From the NCBI GenBank assembly GCA_937928735.1, contig CALFVF010000003.1, positions 1 through 64,000 on the forward strand: DNA of 64,000 nt. The letters are read 5' to 3'. Shown in pieces: positions 1 to 10,500 of this stretch (within the stretch, counting starts at the first letter, position 1; every line of letters starts with the position of its first letter). The notes below the pieces were generated by a model. It was not told where the DNA came from. It made no database searches and worked only from the letters and a program-made list of their open reading frames with translations. The position numbers were made by a program, and so were the translations under genes. This DNA is from an uncultured Verrucomicrobiales bacterium (lineage in GTDB: Bacteria; Verrucomicrobiota; Verrucomicrobiia; Verrucomicrobiales; Akkermansiaceae).

Positions 1-1
1 T

Positions 2-136
2 GTCTTTAGACTAGGACTAGAAGACATTTTACGACGACTTCAAATACCCCCTGGAAAACGAGAGATCTCACCTGAACTACGAGAGTTTCAAAACTGGATA
101 GGCACGAGTCAATTCACCTCAATTTTCCTCGTGTAG
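2..136 (+). CDS. 3' end of an unidentified gene entering from the left edge
   Basis: An open frame runs from the left edge to a TAG at 134-136, giving 44 residues (begins VFRLGLEDILRRL, ends FTSIFLV). The sequence is charged and amphipathic, like a real C-terminus, but no family is recognised and the piece is too short to test. It could equally be chance. The 200 bases after it hold no other reading frame; the inverted repeat GCGCT...AGCGC near 200-235 could be its terminator, but there is no T-run. Confidence 0.3.
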   Translation, partial: VFRLGLEDILRRLQIPPGKREISPELREFQNWIGTSQFTSIFLV

Positions 137-256
137 TGTGAGGAATAGTTTAAACTGAATCCAAAGATAGGCTCATTTTCTACCTTAGATTCAAACTGGA
201 TGCGCTGTTTTCAGGAAACCCTAGAATAGCGCGCTTCCGGTTTGAATCCGAGGGCA

Positions 257-292
257 CAAAAAAGAGCTAGATGAAACGTGACATCTAACTCT
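257..292 (-). terminator. Intrinsic terminator of the cytochrome P460 gene
   Basis: An imperfect hairpin (AGAGCTAGATG at 263-273 against CATCTAACTCT at 282-292) is preceded on the plus strand by six A residues, so on the minus strand it is followed by a T-run. It sits 45 bases past the stop of the P460 gene. Confidence 0.65.
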
Positions 293-336
293 GGGTGTAA
301 GTACTTCCTAGGGCGCGTAGGCCTTAGTTCGGTAGT

Positions 337-906
337 TTACTTTTTCTTTGTGAGCACAGGGTAACCTTCGACAAAGATTCTATCTGTTGCTGCTGCGGGG
401 ATGTGGCAGCCCATGCAGTCGGCTTGGTAGCTCTTGGCGAGTTGTTTGCTTGTGTCTTCAGGTTTGAAGAGTGCCCAGCCCCAGCCATCTCCCCAGAGGG
501 CGTTGTCTTTGAAGCGGTTCTTGCTGTCTTTGACCATGACAAACCACTGTGCAGTCTTCCCGCTCCACATGGCGTGCCCTGTGGTTTTAGCACCTTCTTC
601 AAAGGCGTTGATTTCTTTCACGATGGTGGTTCCATCTGGCCAGACTCCTGTCTCATTGTAGGCGTCGACGTATTTTTTCTCTGTGTAGACATCATGCATG
701 CCCGCAGCACCTCCTTCTTTAAGGTGCCAAGATCCCATGTGTGTCCAGCTGGTGCGATAGTCTTTTGGTAGTGAAATATTTCCTTTTTTATCGACGTAAG
801 GAGATAGATCTGAGGCCATTTCCTTGTCTTGTGCAGAAGCGGCACTGCTGAGCATGGTGGAGGCCACCGCTGCTAGGCATAAGTTCTTCAATAGTTGCTT
901 GTTCAT
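337..906 (-). CDS. Secreted cytochrome P460 family protein
   Basis: This 189-aa exported protein has a cleavable signal peptide (about residues 1-25, ending SSAASAQ) and a P460-type domain. The C-terminal CMGCH motif (C164, C167, H168) would bind haem c covalently. Upstream lie the aromatic-rich segments typical of this small family (TSWTHMGSWHL, GHAMWSGKTAQWFVMVKD, WGDGWGWALF). Proteins of this family are periplasmic haem proteins linked to hydroxylamine or NO chemistry, or of unknown role. It is transcribed alone, with its own terminator. The next gene upstream (aldehyde dehydrogenase) ends 81 bases before it, so read-through is possible. Function within the family is not assignable from sequence. 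Confidence 0.82.
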   Translation of the reverse strand: MNKQLLKNLCLAAVASTMLSSAASAQDKEMASDLSPYVDKKGNISLPKDYRTSWTHMGSWHLKEGGAAGMHDVYTEKKYVDAYNETGVWPDGTTIVKEINAFEEGAKTTGHAMWSGKTAQWFVMVKDSKNRFKDNALWGDGWGWALFKPEDTSKQLAKSYQADCMGCHIPAAATDRIFVEGYPVLTKKK

Positions 907-987
907 GATATTTAGTATGAATTTAAGTGGTCGATAAAGTCGACTCAGATCAGAATATCTTAATGTGGGTGAATATCCAAGTTGAAT

Positions 988-2418
988 CTACTGCTTGAGT
1001 CGAACTACTAAGTTTCTAATTTCTGTCATGTCTTCAATAGCAAAGCGTACACCCTCGCGCCCAAGGCCACTGTCCTTGACTCCTCCATATGGCATATTGT
1101 CCACTCGCCAGGAGGGTACATCACCAATGACGACTCCTCCGACATCTAGGGTGTCCCATGCGTGATGGATTTTATAGATATCTCGGGTGAATATACCTGC
1201 TTGTAGGCCAAACTCAGATGCGTTGACTTTGTCCAGTGCTACTTGGAAGTCTGAGAAGCTCTCTAGTAGGGCGACTGGGCCAAACGCTTCTTCTTGGTAG
1301 AGGGAGGTGTCTTTAGTGACATTTTCTAACAATGTGGGGTCAAGCATGGCTCCTTCTCGCTGCCCGCCACAGAGAATCTGTGCGCCACTTGAGACGGCTT
1401 CTGCTATCCAGCTTTCAAGACGCTTGGCTTCTTTCTCATCAATGAGGGGGCCAACAAAGGTTTCTTCGTTTTTGGGGTCTCCTTTGATCAGGGCTTTTGT
1501 GGCTGTGACTAATTTTTCTTTGAACTCATTATAGAGGCTCTCATGGGCGTAGATGCGCTGCACTCCTATGCAGCTCTGTCCTGACTGATAGAATGCACCG
1601 TGGATGACACGGCTCACGGCATCATCGAGGTCGGTGCCTTCGTCAAGTATGACGGCGGCATTGCCCCCGAGCTCTAGGACGACTTTTTTCTTACCTGATT
1701 TTGCTTTGAGTGCCCAGCCGACACTGGGGGAGCCAGTGAAGCTGAGGAGCTTGAGGCGTGGATCTTCGGTGAATAAGTCAGCTCCATCGCGGCGACAGGG
1801 TAGTATGGAGAAGGCGCCCTTTGGGAGTTCTGTTTGGGCGAGTACCTCGCCGATGATGAGTGCTCCTATGGGTGTTTTACTCGCTGGTTTCAGCACAAAG
1901 GGGCAACCAGCGGCAATGGCTGGGGCGACTTTATGAGCGGCTAGATTTAGTGGGAAGTTAAAGGGTGAGATGAAGGAGCAGACGCCGATGGGGACTCGTT
2001 TCCACATCCCTCTGTAGCCTTCTGTTCTAGCTGATATTTCTAACTCCTGCACTTCGCCGTGGAGGCGTACGGACTCTTCTGCGGCTATTCGGAAGGTGTC
2101 AATGAGGCGTGTGACTTCGAGTCGACTATCTTTGATGGGTTTTCCAGCTTCTATGCAGAGTGCTTGGGCGAGTTCTTCACTGCGCTTGGTGAATTGTTCT
2201 ACGCAGTGGTTAAGGACATCTTGCCTCTGGTAGGCAGGCATTGCGGCCATGGGCTCTCTGGCGGCTTCCGCACTTGCTATGGCTTGGTCGATAGCTTTCG
2301 CGTCAGCGAGTGCGACCTGAGTGGCGATTTCTCCAGTGTATTTGTCGACAATATCGAGGTCTTGATTGGCAAAGACAGCCTCGTTGGCGAGATAATACGG
2401 GTACTTTGGCTGTATCAT
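988..2418 (-). CDS. NAD(P)-dependent aldehyde dehydrogenase
   Basis: This 476-aa protein has full aldehyde dehydrogenase architecture: SPFNFPLN (N154) of the oxyanion site, the cofactor-binding LKPASKTP, FTGSPSVG, the general base E249 in LELGG, and the catalytic cysteine C283 in SGQSCIG. It oxidises an aldehyde to its acid in the cytosol. The substrate is not determined by what can be seen; the sequence is closer in style to the GapN/lactaldehyde/succinate-semialdehyde branch than to betaine aldehyde enzymes. It starts 15 bases after the acetolactate synthase-like gene and is last of a probable minus-strand operon with that gene and gdhA. Confidence 0.88.
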   Translation of the reverse strand: MIQPKYPYYLANEAVFANQDLDIVDKYTGEIATQVALADAKAIDQAIASAEAAREPMAAMPAYQRQDVLNHCVEQFTKRSEELAQALCIEAGKPIKDSRLEVTRLIDTFRIAAEESVRLHGEVQELEISARTEGYRGMWKRVPIGVCSFISPFNFPLNLAAHKVAPAIAAGCPFVLKPASKTPIGALIIGEVLAQTELPKGAFSILPCRRDGADLFTEDPRLKLLSFTGSPSVGWALKAKSGKKKVVLELGGNAAVILDEGTDLDDAVSRVIHGAFYQSGQSCIGVQRIYAHESLYNEFKEKLVTATKALIKGDPKNEETFVGPLIDEKEAKRLESWIAEAVSSGAQILCGGQREGAMLDPTLLENVTKDTSLYQEEAFGPVALLESFSDFQVALDKVNASEFGLQAGIFTRDIYKIHHAWDTLDVGGVVIGDVPSWRVDNMPYGGVKDSGLGREGVRFAIEDMTEIRNLVVRLKQ

Positions 2419-2433
2419 AGCTCTATGGCGTGG

Positions 2434-4074
2434 TTAGAGTTTGGCACTGATAGAGGATAATTCTTTGTTGAGAATACGATCATTGTCGGAGTAGTCCACT
2501 GGGACGTCAATGATATGAACACCTCCCTGATCGTAGCAAGATTCCATGAGTGAGACGAGGTCTTCTGTGGCAGAGAGTCTGTGGCCATGAGCGCCATAGC
2601 TGTCTGCATACTTCACAAAGCAGGGGTTCTTAAAGTCGAGGCCATAGTCTGCGAATCCCGCATGTGCTTGCTTCCACTTGATCATGCCATAGGCACTGTC
2701 ATTGAGAATGAGTACAATTAGATCGAGGTTAAGGCGTACGGCGGTTTCGATTTCTTGGGAGTTCATCATGAAACCTCCATCACCACAGATCGCGGCTACT
2801 CGGCGATCGGGGTGAATCATTTTAGCCGCAATTGCTGAGGGTAGGCCTGCTCCCATTGTGGCTAGGGCATTATCGAGTAGTACGGTATTGGGCTTGTAGG
2901 CACGGTAATTTCTCGCAAACCAGATTTTATAGACGCCATTATCGAGACAAATAATGCCATCATCTGGCATGACTTTCCTGACATCAGCGACAAAGCGCTG
3001 TGGGTAGATAGGGAATCTCGGATCATCAGAGCCTTCGAGTAAATGTTTGTCCATGGCTTTTGTGACCTTGGTATAACACTCGAAGTTCCAGTGATCTTGT
3101 GGCGCTAAAAGTTCGTTAATTTGCCAGATGCTGTTAGCGATATCTCCAATAACTTCGACTTGTGGGAAATAGACTGGGTCGACCGCTGCTGAGTTGAAAT
3201 TAACGTGGAGTACTTTCGCGCCATTTTTTTCCATAAAGAAGGGGGGCTTCTCGATGACATCATGCCCTATATTGACTATGAGGTCAGCTTCTTCGAGCGC
3301 TCTGTGTGGGAAATCGTAGCTGGAGAGTGCGGCGTTCCCAAGAAAGAGTGGGTGGCGTTCATCGACAACACCTTTACCCATCTGTGTGGTGATAAATGGA
3401 ATACCTTGTTTTTCAATGAAGAGGCCGAGTTGGCGTGAGGTGAGTTTACGATTCGCTCCGGCTCCAATGACTAAGACTGGCTTTTTGGCGGATGCTAGTA
3501 GAGATACAGCGGCTTTAATTGATTTTTCATCGGCGAGTGGGCGCCTGACTTGGCTGGGCTCGATAGGGGAAGATTGAGAATCTTCTGCTGCGATGTCTTC
3601 GGGGAGTTCGATATGTGTAGCGCCTGGTTTTTCCTCGACGGCTAAGCGAAATGCTTCTCGCACGCGTGTGGGGATGTTATCGGCACTTGTGATTTGTGTC
3701 GTGTACTTTGTGATGGGCTGCATCATGTCGACGACATCAATGATCTGGAATTGTCCTTGTTTACTAGAGCGGATGGGTTTCTGCCCTGTGATCATGAGGA
3801 TAGGCATGCCGCCTAGCTGTGCGTAGGCGGCTCCTGTGACAAAGTTGGTTGCTCCTGGTCCTAGGGTGGAGAGGCAGACGCCGACCTTTCCGGTGAGTCG
3901 GCCGAGAGTCGCGGCCATGAAAGCAGCTCCCTGTTCGTGACGTGTTAGAATCAATTTGATGGGAGATTTGGCAAGAGATTCTAGGAAATCGAGATTTTCT
4001 TCTCCTGGTATGCCAAAGATATATTCTACGCCTTCTTGTTCTAGAGACGCGACGAGTAGGTCAGATGCTTTCAT
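2434..4074 (-). CDS. Thiamine-diphosphate enzyme, acetolactate synthase large-subunit type
   Basis: This 546-aa ThDP-dependent enzyme has the N-terminal pyrimidine-binding domain with its catalytic glutamate (E47 in TRHEQGAAFMA), a central domain, and the C-terminal pyrophosphate-binding motif GDGGFMMN...LNDSAYG. The LGPGATNF segment and the length fit acetolactate synthase, which condenses two pyruvates. No small regulatory subunit lies next to it, which favours the catabolic, single-subunit type or a related oxo-acid enzyme rather than the biosynthetic IlvBH pair. It lies between gdhA (28-base gap) and aldehyde dehydrogenase (15-base gap), suggesting joint use in amino acid or 2-oxo acid turnover (inference). 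Confidence 0.8.
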   Translation of the reverse strand: MKASDLLVASLEQEGVEYIFGIPGEENLDFLESLAKSPIKLILTRHEQGAAFMAATLGRLTGKVGVCLSTLGPGATNFVTGAAYAQLGGMPILMITGQKPIRSSKQGQFQIIDVVDMMQPITKYTTQITSADNIPTRVREAFRLAVEEKPGATHIELPEDIAAEDSQSSPIEPSQVRRPLADEKSIKAAVSLLASAKKPVLVIGAGANRKLTSRQLGLFIEKQGIPFITTQMGKGVVDERHPLFLGNAALSSYDFPHRALEEADLIVNIGHDVIEKPPFFMEKNGAKVLHVNFNSAAVDPVYFPQVEVIGDIANSIWQINELLAPQDHWNFECYTKVTKAMDKHLLEGSDDPRFPIYPQRFVADVRKVMPDDGIICLDNGVYKIWFARNYRAYKPNTVLLDNALATMGAGLPSAIAAKMIHPDRRVAAICGDGGFMMNSQEIETAVRLNLDLIVLILNDSAYGMIKWKQAHAGFADYGLDFKNPCFVKYADSYGAHGHRLSATEDLVSLMESCYDQGGVHIIDVPVDYSDNDRILNKELSSISAKL

Positions 4075-4102
4075 GGTGCTGGTGTGTTAGGTTATTGTGT
4101 GC

Positions 4103-5449
4103 TTAGACGATGCCGCATTGTGTTAGGGCGCCAGCAACTTTGACGAATCCGCCGACATTGGCACCCTTGACGTAGTCGATGGTGCCGTTTTCTGTTTTCC
4201 CATATTGGCTACATGTTTCATGAATCGACTTCATGACATTCTGTAGGCGTTCATCGACTTCCTTGAGCGACCATGAAATTCGTAGTGAGTTTTGGCTTTG
4301 CTCGAGGCCGGATACGGCAACACCGCCTGCATTGGAGGCTTTGCCTGGTGCGTAGAGGATGTTCTTGCGAAATACATGTTGTGCATCAAGTCGGCAGGGC
4401 ATATTGGCTCCTTCTGCTAGGGCTGTTAGGCCGTTTTTGATGAGTGTTTTTGCGTCTTCTTCATCAACTTCATTCTGCGTGGCACATGGGAAGGCGATAT
4501 CGGCTTTGATGGCCCATGGGCGTTTGCCTTCGTGGTATTCTCCGCCGAATTTTTCGGTGTATTCAGAGATTCTGCCACGGCGTACTTCTTTGAGGTCTTT
4601 GATGAAGGCGAGCTTTTCTGCATTGAAGCCTTCTGGATCGTGGATGAATCCACCACTATCGCTGAGTGTTACGGGCTTGGCTCCGAGTGCTATGAGTTTC
4701 TCAACACAGTATATGGCGACATTTCCAGAGCCTGACACAAGTGCGGTCTTACCCTCTAGGGTCTCTCCCTTTGTGGCGAGCATTTCGCGCATGAAGTAGA
4801 CCGCACCATAGCCTGTGGCTTCTGTGCGGCCGACGCTACCTCCAAAGCTGAGACCTTTGCCGGTGATGGCTCCGGTGAAAGTATTCGATAGTCTACGGTA
4901 TTGGCCAAATAGGTAGCCGATTTCTCGAGCGCCCACTCCGATGTCTCCTGCGGGAATATCGGTGTCGGGGCCGATGTAGCGGTGGAGCTCTGTCATAAGG
5001 GACTGGCAGAAGCGCATCACTTCATCATCACTTTTTCCTTTTGGGTTAAAGTTAGACCCACCTTTGGCTCCGCCCATAGGTAGACCTGTGAGGCTGTTTT
5101 TAAAGATTTGCTCAAACCCTAGGAATTTAAGAACACTCTCACTCACTGTGGGGTGGAAGCGCATCCCTCCTTTGTAGGGGCCAATGGCATTACAGAACTG
5201 AACGCGCCATGCTCTATTGACCCTTACATTGCCTTTGTCGTCTTTCCAGCTGACACGGAATGAGATGACTCTATCAGGTTCTGTTAGTCTTTCTAATAGG
5301 CAGCCTTCTTGCCAGTCACGAGCATTTTCTTCTAGGTAAGGAATGACGTCTGAAGCGACTTCTTGGACAGCGTCATGAAATTCTGTCTGGATCGGGTTTC
5401 TGGATTTTAGGCCTTTCATGAAGGCTTCTAAATTGCATGGAGTTTTCAT
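4103..5449 (-). CDS. gdhA: Glutamate dehydrogenase (NADP-type)
   Basis: This 448-aa protein has the usual length of the hexameric small glutamate dehydrogenase. It interconverts glutamate and 2-oxoglutarate plus ammonium. Visible motifs are the substrate-binding GGMRFHP, the catalytic lysine region PMGGAKGGSNF, PAGDIGVGAREIGYLFGQY, the dinucleotide-binding VSGSGNVA and the C-terminal ANVGGFVKVA. It heads the gdhA / acetolactate synthase-like / aldehyde dehydrogenase run, with the DUF2721 gene 86 bases upstream on the same strand. Confidence 0.95.
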   Translation of the reverse strand: MKTPCNLEAFMKGLKSRNPIQTEFHDAVQEVASDVIPYLEENARDWQEGCLLERLTEPDRVISFRVSWKDDKGNVRVNRAWRVQFCNAIGPYKGGMRFHPTVSESVLKFLGFEQIFKNSLTGLPMGGAKGGSNFNPKGKSDDEVMRFCQSLMTELHRYIGPDTDIPAGDIGVGAREIGYLFGQYRRLSNTFTGAITGKGLSFGGSVGRTEATGYGAVYFMREMLATKGETLEGKTALVSGSGNVAIYCVEKLIALGAKPVTLSDSGGFIHDPEGFNAEKLAFIKDLKEVRRGRISEYTEKFGGEYHEGKRPWAIKADIAFPCATQNEVDEEDAKTLIKNGLTALAEGANMPCRLDAQHVFRKNILYAPGKASNAGGVAVSGLEQSQNSLRISWSLKEVDERLQNVMKSIHETCSQYGKTENGTIDYVKGANVGGFVKVAGALTQCGIV

Positions 5450-5535
5450 AATGTTTTTCGAGTTAAATTTATTTTGCTTAGCTTGTTTATGGCTAGTGGT
5501 AGGGTTTTAATCAGTAAGAATGGATAGATATGGAT

Positions 5536-5991
5536 TTATTCAATAAACTTGAGGGCTTTTAGTTCGATATCTAGTGCTCGCTTGGAAATGAAGACATCAA
5601 TAAGTAAGAATATTGAGGATAAAGCTACGAGTGTCGATGAGAAGATTAGGAATGTGACAATTAGGTAAACTATATCTATACTGGTTAATGTTTGTATGAT
5701 AGCGGTAATGAGAAGAAGGCTGCTAGAAACTATGCTGGAGCAGAGTGCGAACATGGAGTTCCGAACCCAGGTGGTGCGTTTTCGTATGATTTGAATCTCG
5801 CTGCAGAGATATGTGTCATGAGGTGCTTTGATGTAATTGGCCATCAAAGCTCTCAGATGACCATCTAGGTGTATGAAGCGGGCATTGACGACCATGAGTA
5901 CTAATCCGACTCCAGATATGAGGATGAGAGGAGCTGTGCTACTCCTCAGGAGATGTTCGATAGAGCCGCTGTTGATGGTAGCTAGTAGCAT
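5536..5991 (-). CDS. DUF2721 family membrane protein
   Basis: This 151-aa protein has three hydrophobic segments: near residues 20-40 (APLILISGVGLVLMVVNAR), near 80-103 and near 108-132. Between the first two is a charged stretch with a conserved RFIHLDGHLRAL-like piece followed by IQIIRKRTTWVRNSM. This order (helix, charged loop with RR/RKR, two helices) is that of the DUF2721 family, whose function is not known. It lies between an FAD oxidoreductase (38-base gap upstream) and gdhA, all on the minus strand. Confidence 0.72.
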   Translation of the reverse strand: MLLATINSGSIEHLLRSSTAPLILISGVGLVLMVVNARFIHLDGHLRALMANYIKAPHDTYLCSEIQIIRKRTTWVRNSMFALCSSIVSSSLLLITAIIQTLTSIDIVYLIVTFLIFSSTLVALSSIFLLIDVFISKRALDIELKALKFIE

Positions 5992-6029
5992 GCCTTCTTT
6001 TGGGTTGAATGGGTTATATTCGCATCATT

Positions 6030-7373
6030 CTAGAGCATGTATTTGATGTCAGAGGTCATGGTTGGGTATGCCCACATGAAGTCTTTGAGTTCATCGGCTG
6101 GGATCTGGTGTTTCATCGCGAGCGCTAGAATATTAATGACTTCTGAGGCATTGTGTCTGGCGATATGTGCGCCAATTATCTGGTTGGTTTCTTCATCAAG
6201 AATGACTTTGTAGGCGGAGTGAGTTTCTCCGATTCGTTTGGATGAGGGCCATTGGATAGAGGCTTGTTGGTTGATTTTTACCTTTAGGCCTTTTTGCTGG
6301 GCTTGCGCTTCTGTGAGGCCTACTGAGCCTACACTTGGGATGGTGAATACCGCACTAGGGACGACGGAGTAGTCCATTTTTATGTGATTGCCTTTGAGGA
6401 TATTAGCAGCTGCTTTTTTCCCTTCATCATCTGCGACAGTTGCGAGCATGAAGGGTGTGGCTGCACAGTCACCTATGGCGTAGACAGATGGGTTAGAGGT
6501 GCTCTGCATATACTCATTGACCTCGATGCCTTTTGGTGAGGAGGTGACCTCACCGAGATCTCCTTCTAGGGCTGTTAGGTTGGGTACTCTGCCGGTGGCT
6601 TCGACAATGAAGTCTGTATCGTAGCTGTTTCCTTTATCCGTGTGGATGGTGTAGTGACCGTCTTGAGCGCTGACTGAGGTGGGTGATTCTTCGAGAATGA
6701 TTTTGATACCGGCGTGCGTGGAGCTCTCTAACATGACCTTGACGATGTCTTTATCAAAGGCCTTTAGTGGATGCTTTGAGCGGTGAATGATGGTGACTTC
6801 TTTCGCGCCTGCGTGAATGGCGGCGTGGGCGAATTCAAAAGAAATATAGCCTCCTCCAATAAAGGTGATTCTTTCTGGGAGGGATTCGAGTTCAAGAAAA
6901 TCATCACTGATGCGGATATGCTCACTGCCCTCGATCTTGGCTCGTCGTGGTGTGGCACCGGTGGCGATAACTATGTGCTTGGCTGTGACGCTGTGGTCTC
7001 CAATTTGGACTTCATTTGGCCCGGTGAGCTTGGCTCTTTCTTGGAATGTGGTGACTCCTTCTTTTTGCCAGTCTTTGAGCTCTGCCTCGGAGCGGCCTTC
7101 TAAGAATTTGTTTTTGAGAGACTGGAGTGCTTGCCAGTTTGTTTTTGGCTTGTCCTCGATTCCTTGGCCAACGAGGTGGCTGGCCATGGCTACGGCTTCG
7201 GCATTGCAGACGAGGTACTTTTTGGGCTGGCAGCCGCGTAGGGCACATGTTCCTCCGTAGGGTCTTTCGTCAACTATGGCGACAGATTGGCCTGCTTTGT
7301 TGAGCCTGCTGGCGACTTGATAAGCTGAAGTTCCAGATCCTATGATAAGAGTGTCAAATTGATTATTTTTCAT
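6030..7373 (-). CDS. FAD-dependent pyridine nucleotide-disulfide oxidoreductase
   Basis: This 447-aa class I flavoprotein disulfide reductase has the FAD-binding IIGSGTSAYQVA, the redox disulfide in GGTCALRGCQPKK (C43 and C48), the NAD(P)-binding IGGGYISFEFA and the second FAD motif YAIGDCA. In glutathione reductase and lipoamide dehydrogenase the C-terminus has a catalytic His-Glu pair (HPT...E). Here the matching segment is AYPTMTSD, with Y436 and D442 in those places. This marks a distinct subfamily whose substrate is unknown; naming it glutathione or mercuric reductase would be unsafe. It is the first gene of the minus-strand run leading to gdhA. Confidence 0.85.
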   Translation of the reverse strand: MKNNQFDTLIIGSGTSAYQVASRLNKAGQSVAIVDERPYGGTCALRGCQPKKYLVCNAEAVAMASHLVGQGIEDKPKTNWQALQSLKNKFLEGRSEAELKDWQKEGVTTFQERAKLTGPNEVQIGDHSVTAKHIVIATGATPRRAKIEGSEHIRISDDFLELESLPERITFIGGGYISFEFAHAAIHAGAKEVTIIHRSKHPLKAFDKDIVKVMLESSTHAGIKIILEESPTSVSAQDGHYTIHTDKGNSYDTDFIVEATGRVPNLTALEGDLGEVTSSPKGIEVNEYMQSTSNPSVYAIGDCAATPFMLATVADDEGKKAAANILKGNHIKMDYSVVPSAVFTIPSVGSVGLTEAQAQQKGLKVKINQQASIQWPSSKRIGETHSAYKVILDEETNQIIGAHIARHNASEVINILALAMKHQIPADELKDFMWAYPTMTSDIKYML

Positions 7374-7414
7374 CGCTACTTAAGAGAAACATAAATTTTG
7401 TGCCGAAAGCACGC

Positions 7415-7462
7415 AAAAAATAAGACTCTAATTCAGTTGCGTTGGCAACTGCTAGAGCCTTA
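7415..7462 (-). terminator. Strong intrinsic terminator of the PVC cytochrome gene
   Basis: A long hairpin centres on CAGTTGC (7434-7440) and GCAACTG (7444-7450) and extends outward through TCTA/TAGA to about 7421 and 7462. Six A residues at 7415-7420 give a T-run after the hairpin on the minus strand. It lies 85 bases past the stop of the 1028-aa gene. Confidence 0.85.
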
Positions 7463-7547
7463 TTGAATTATCTGATGAAAAATGATAAGTTGTCTTTTTA
7501 TAGACAAATGTAAGGTTTGCTCCGTACTGGGCTAAGGAGCGGGAGGT

Positions 7548-10500
7548 TTAGAGTGTTTCTAGATAGGCGGCTAGGTCGGCAAGTTGTTGGGCTGTGAAGC
7601 CCATTTGTGTCGCGGATAGCATAAGGGAGCGGTTGCGGTTTGTTTTCTTTCTTTTAATGCGCTTCTTGGGGACTAGTTGTTTAAGTCCGCCTGTGGAGAC
7701 GATGACCATTGGGTCGAGTGCGCTGTAGATGAGGCCATCAATTTGTTCGTCGTTGTCCAGTGTGAGTGTTGAGCCAATGTAGCCATGGGCTAGACTACGT
7801 GATGGGTAGAGTAGGGCTTCAAAAAATGCGTTCTTCCCTTGATTGGCAACCCAGCCATGGAGGTCTGGGCCATAGTCAACTCCGATTCCCTCGATATTGT
7901 GACACATGACACAGCGTGCGGCTTGTGCCTTGCCTTTTACTGGGTCTCCGGTGAGTTTTTCGAGTTCCTCTGGTTCGGGGAGGGTGTTGAGTGGTGCAAG
8001 TGGTACAGTCACTGGTGTGAGTTGCTGTGTGTCGGCGTCATAAGTGCCTGATTCTTTGAGGAGTTGTTTTGTGCCATATTTCGTCCAGTCATCATGACCT
8101 CGATTAATGAGCCACCATGTGGCCGTCTCTCCGAGAAGCCCTGGTGCTGTGGTGTGTTTGGCGATCGATTCTACAGCTTCTTTTGTGCCGATGAAGGCTA
8201 GGGTGTTGAGTGCTTGTAGTCGTTGGTCTGATTCTAACTGCTCGCTCTGCATTCGAGTAATGAGAGCGGGTACGGCTCTCTGAGGGGTGAGACGCCATGT
8301 GATCCAGCGGAAGGCGTCTGACCATTTGAGCGGGTCTTTTGGGGCGGACTTTGCGAGTTCGGCCCAGACTTTATCTTTGATGTCTTCACTGGCGGTGCCG
8401 CAGGCTTCTAGGTAGTGGCGGTCTTTGCCTTCAAAGCTCTCAAAGAGCTTCACGCAGAGGGGGAGTTTGGTGTTGGCGTCCAGGTCTCTGAGGGCGACGG
8501 CGAATTCACGTCTTACTGATGGGTGTGGGTCACTGAGCATGGGCTGGCTCATGGAGAAAACGTCGTGACCAGCAAGGCGTAGGGCGCGGAAGGCGAGAAT
8601 GCGCTGCTCGGGGTTTTCATGGCCGAGGCGTGTGCGGCAGAGTTTGGTTCCTTGTTCTCCTAGGTAGGGAAGTAACCAGACGGCTCGTGCGCGGTGCCAG
8701 TGGTTTTCTGATTTGAGGAGTTCTGTGACTCTTGGGAGTGCGAGTTCACCGAGGGCTTCGAGTTGTTTAAAGCCTGTGTAGCGTACATTGGGTGATGGGC
8801 TCTTTAATAGGGAGATGGCATCTTCGAGTGGTGAGTCTAGTTGGGCTGGGATCTTGGATTGGAAGCCTTTTGGGGCAATACGGTATATTGTGCCAGAGTG
8901 GCTCGCGTCAGCGGCTCTGTGCCCACCAACTCCATTATCATACCAGTCTGCGAGGTAGAGTGCTCCATCGGCACCTACCATGATGTCACTGGGGCGAAAG
9001 AGCGGGTTATTTTCACAGGTGATGAGGTTTGTGCGTTCGCCGAGTTCGACGGCACTGTTCGTTTTTGAGAGCTTAGGGTGGTAGCGCTGGATGATTCTTG
9101 CGCGTGCTTCACAGCTCAGCAGCATGCCTTCATAGGCTTTGGGTAATGCGCCGTGCTCATAAAATGCGATGCCAGTTGGTGACCCTGGGCCATAGATATC
9201 ACCGGCCGGGAGACTCCCTGGGTCATCTTGTCTCCAGTGGGCTGTGGCAATGGTCTGGCCGGGGCGGCGGTCTGCGCGCCAGTCGCGTTTTCCATCATTA
9301 GAGAAAAAGCCGAGATTGCCTCCTTCCATGAGCCATGTGTTGCGACAAGCTGGTGGGTCGTCATTGTCATTTTGGAATATATCACCATAGGAGGAGAGGC
9401 AGTGTTCATAGCTATTGCGAAAGCCACATCCTAGAATTTGCATGCCTGAGGCGTCTGGATTCATGCGTCCGAGGAAGCCGCCTTGGTAGATATTACCGTC
9501 GTCTGAGACTTTTCCGGCGTAGGCTGTGTTGTCATTAAACCACTCGGGCTCACCGCCGCCTTTTTTGTAGTATGAGCCTCCGAAGTAGTAGGTTTTGCCT
9601 TCTTTGTCCTGGATCTGGGCACCGCAGTTACCGTGGTTGAAGTACCATTTTCCGTCTGGACCAGCGACGACTGCATGTAGTGAGTGATCGTGGTTTCTGC
9701 CATTAAATCCCGATATGAGCTCTTCTCGGTGGTCGATCTCAGGGTTATACTCTAGGTCGCGATCAACGTCTGTGTAGACAATGAGGTGAGGTGGCTGTGC
9801 GACGACGATTTTATTATCAAAGACACTAATGCCAAGGGGAGCTACGAGTTCTGGATCTTGGTGGAAAACCCGGGATGAGTCTGCTTTGCCGTCATTATTG
9901 GTGTCTTCTAGGATGACGATGCGGTCACCTTGTTCTTGTGTTTTTGTGCGGCGGTAGTTGACTCCTTCTGTCACCCAGATTCTCCCGTGACGGTCTGTGT
10001 CCATGTTGGTGGGGTTAAGAAGCATGGGAGAGGTCGCCCAGACGGTGATTTCTAGGTCATCGGGGAGCTCTATGTCAGCTGTGGGCACCAGGTCGTGCTT
10101 CGCTGGTAGGAGGTCATAGATAGGCTGAAACGGTAGCTCGGGGGCTTGATTATAGATATGAAAACGAATATCACCGGCACCTGCGGCGTCGGCTGCTGCG
10201 ATACCTGAGATGTGTGTCACCCCTTCTGGTAGGGTGTAGTGAATGGTGGAAGTGGCTGTGACACCTAGGCCTGTGGGTAGAATCGTGCCTTCGGCTATCA
10301 TCTGGGAGCCTTTGACATTCGTGTCTATTTGAACTGGGTCAGACTTCGGGGTGAAGCTATTCCATTTGAGTTCGGTGAGTGGCTTAGTGGTACCGTCTTT
10401 AAAATGGAGTAGTGGCAGTGCCCAGTTGCCAGCATTGCGCGTAGAATGGCCTTGGTCATCGACGATGAGGTAGAGCTCTGGGCCAGTTAGCTCAACGTGA

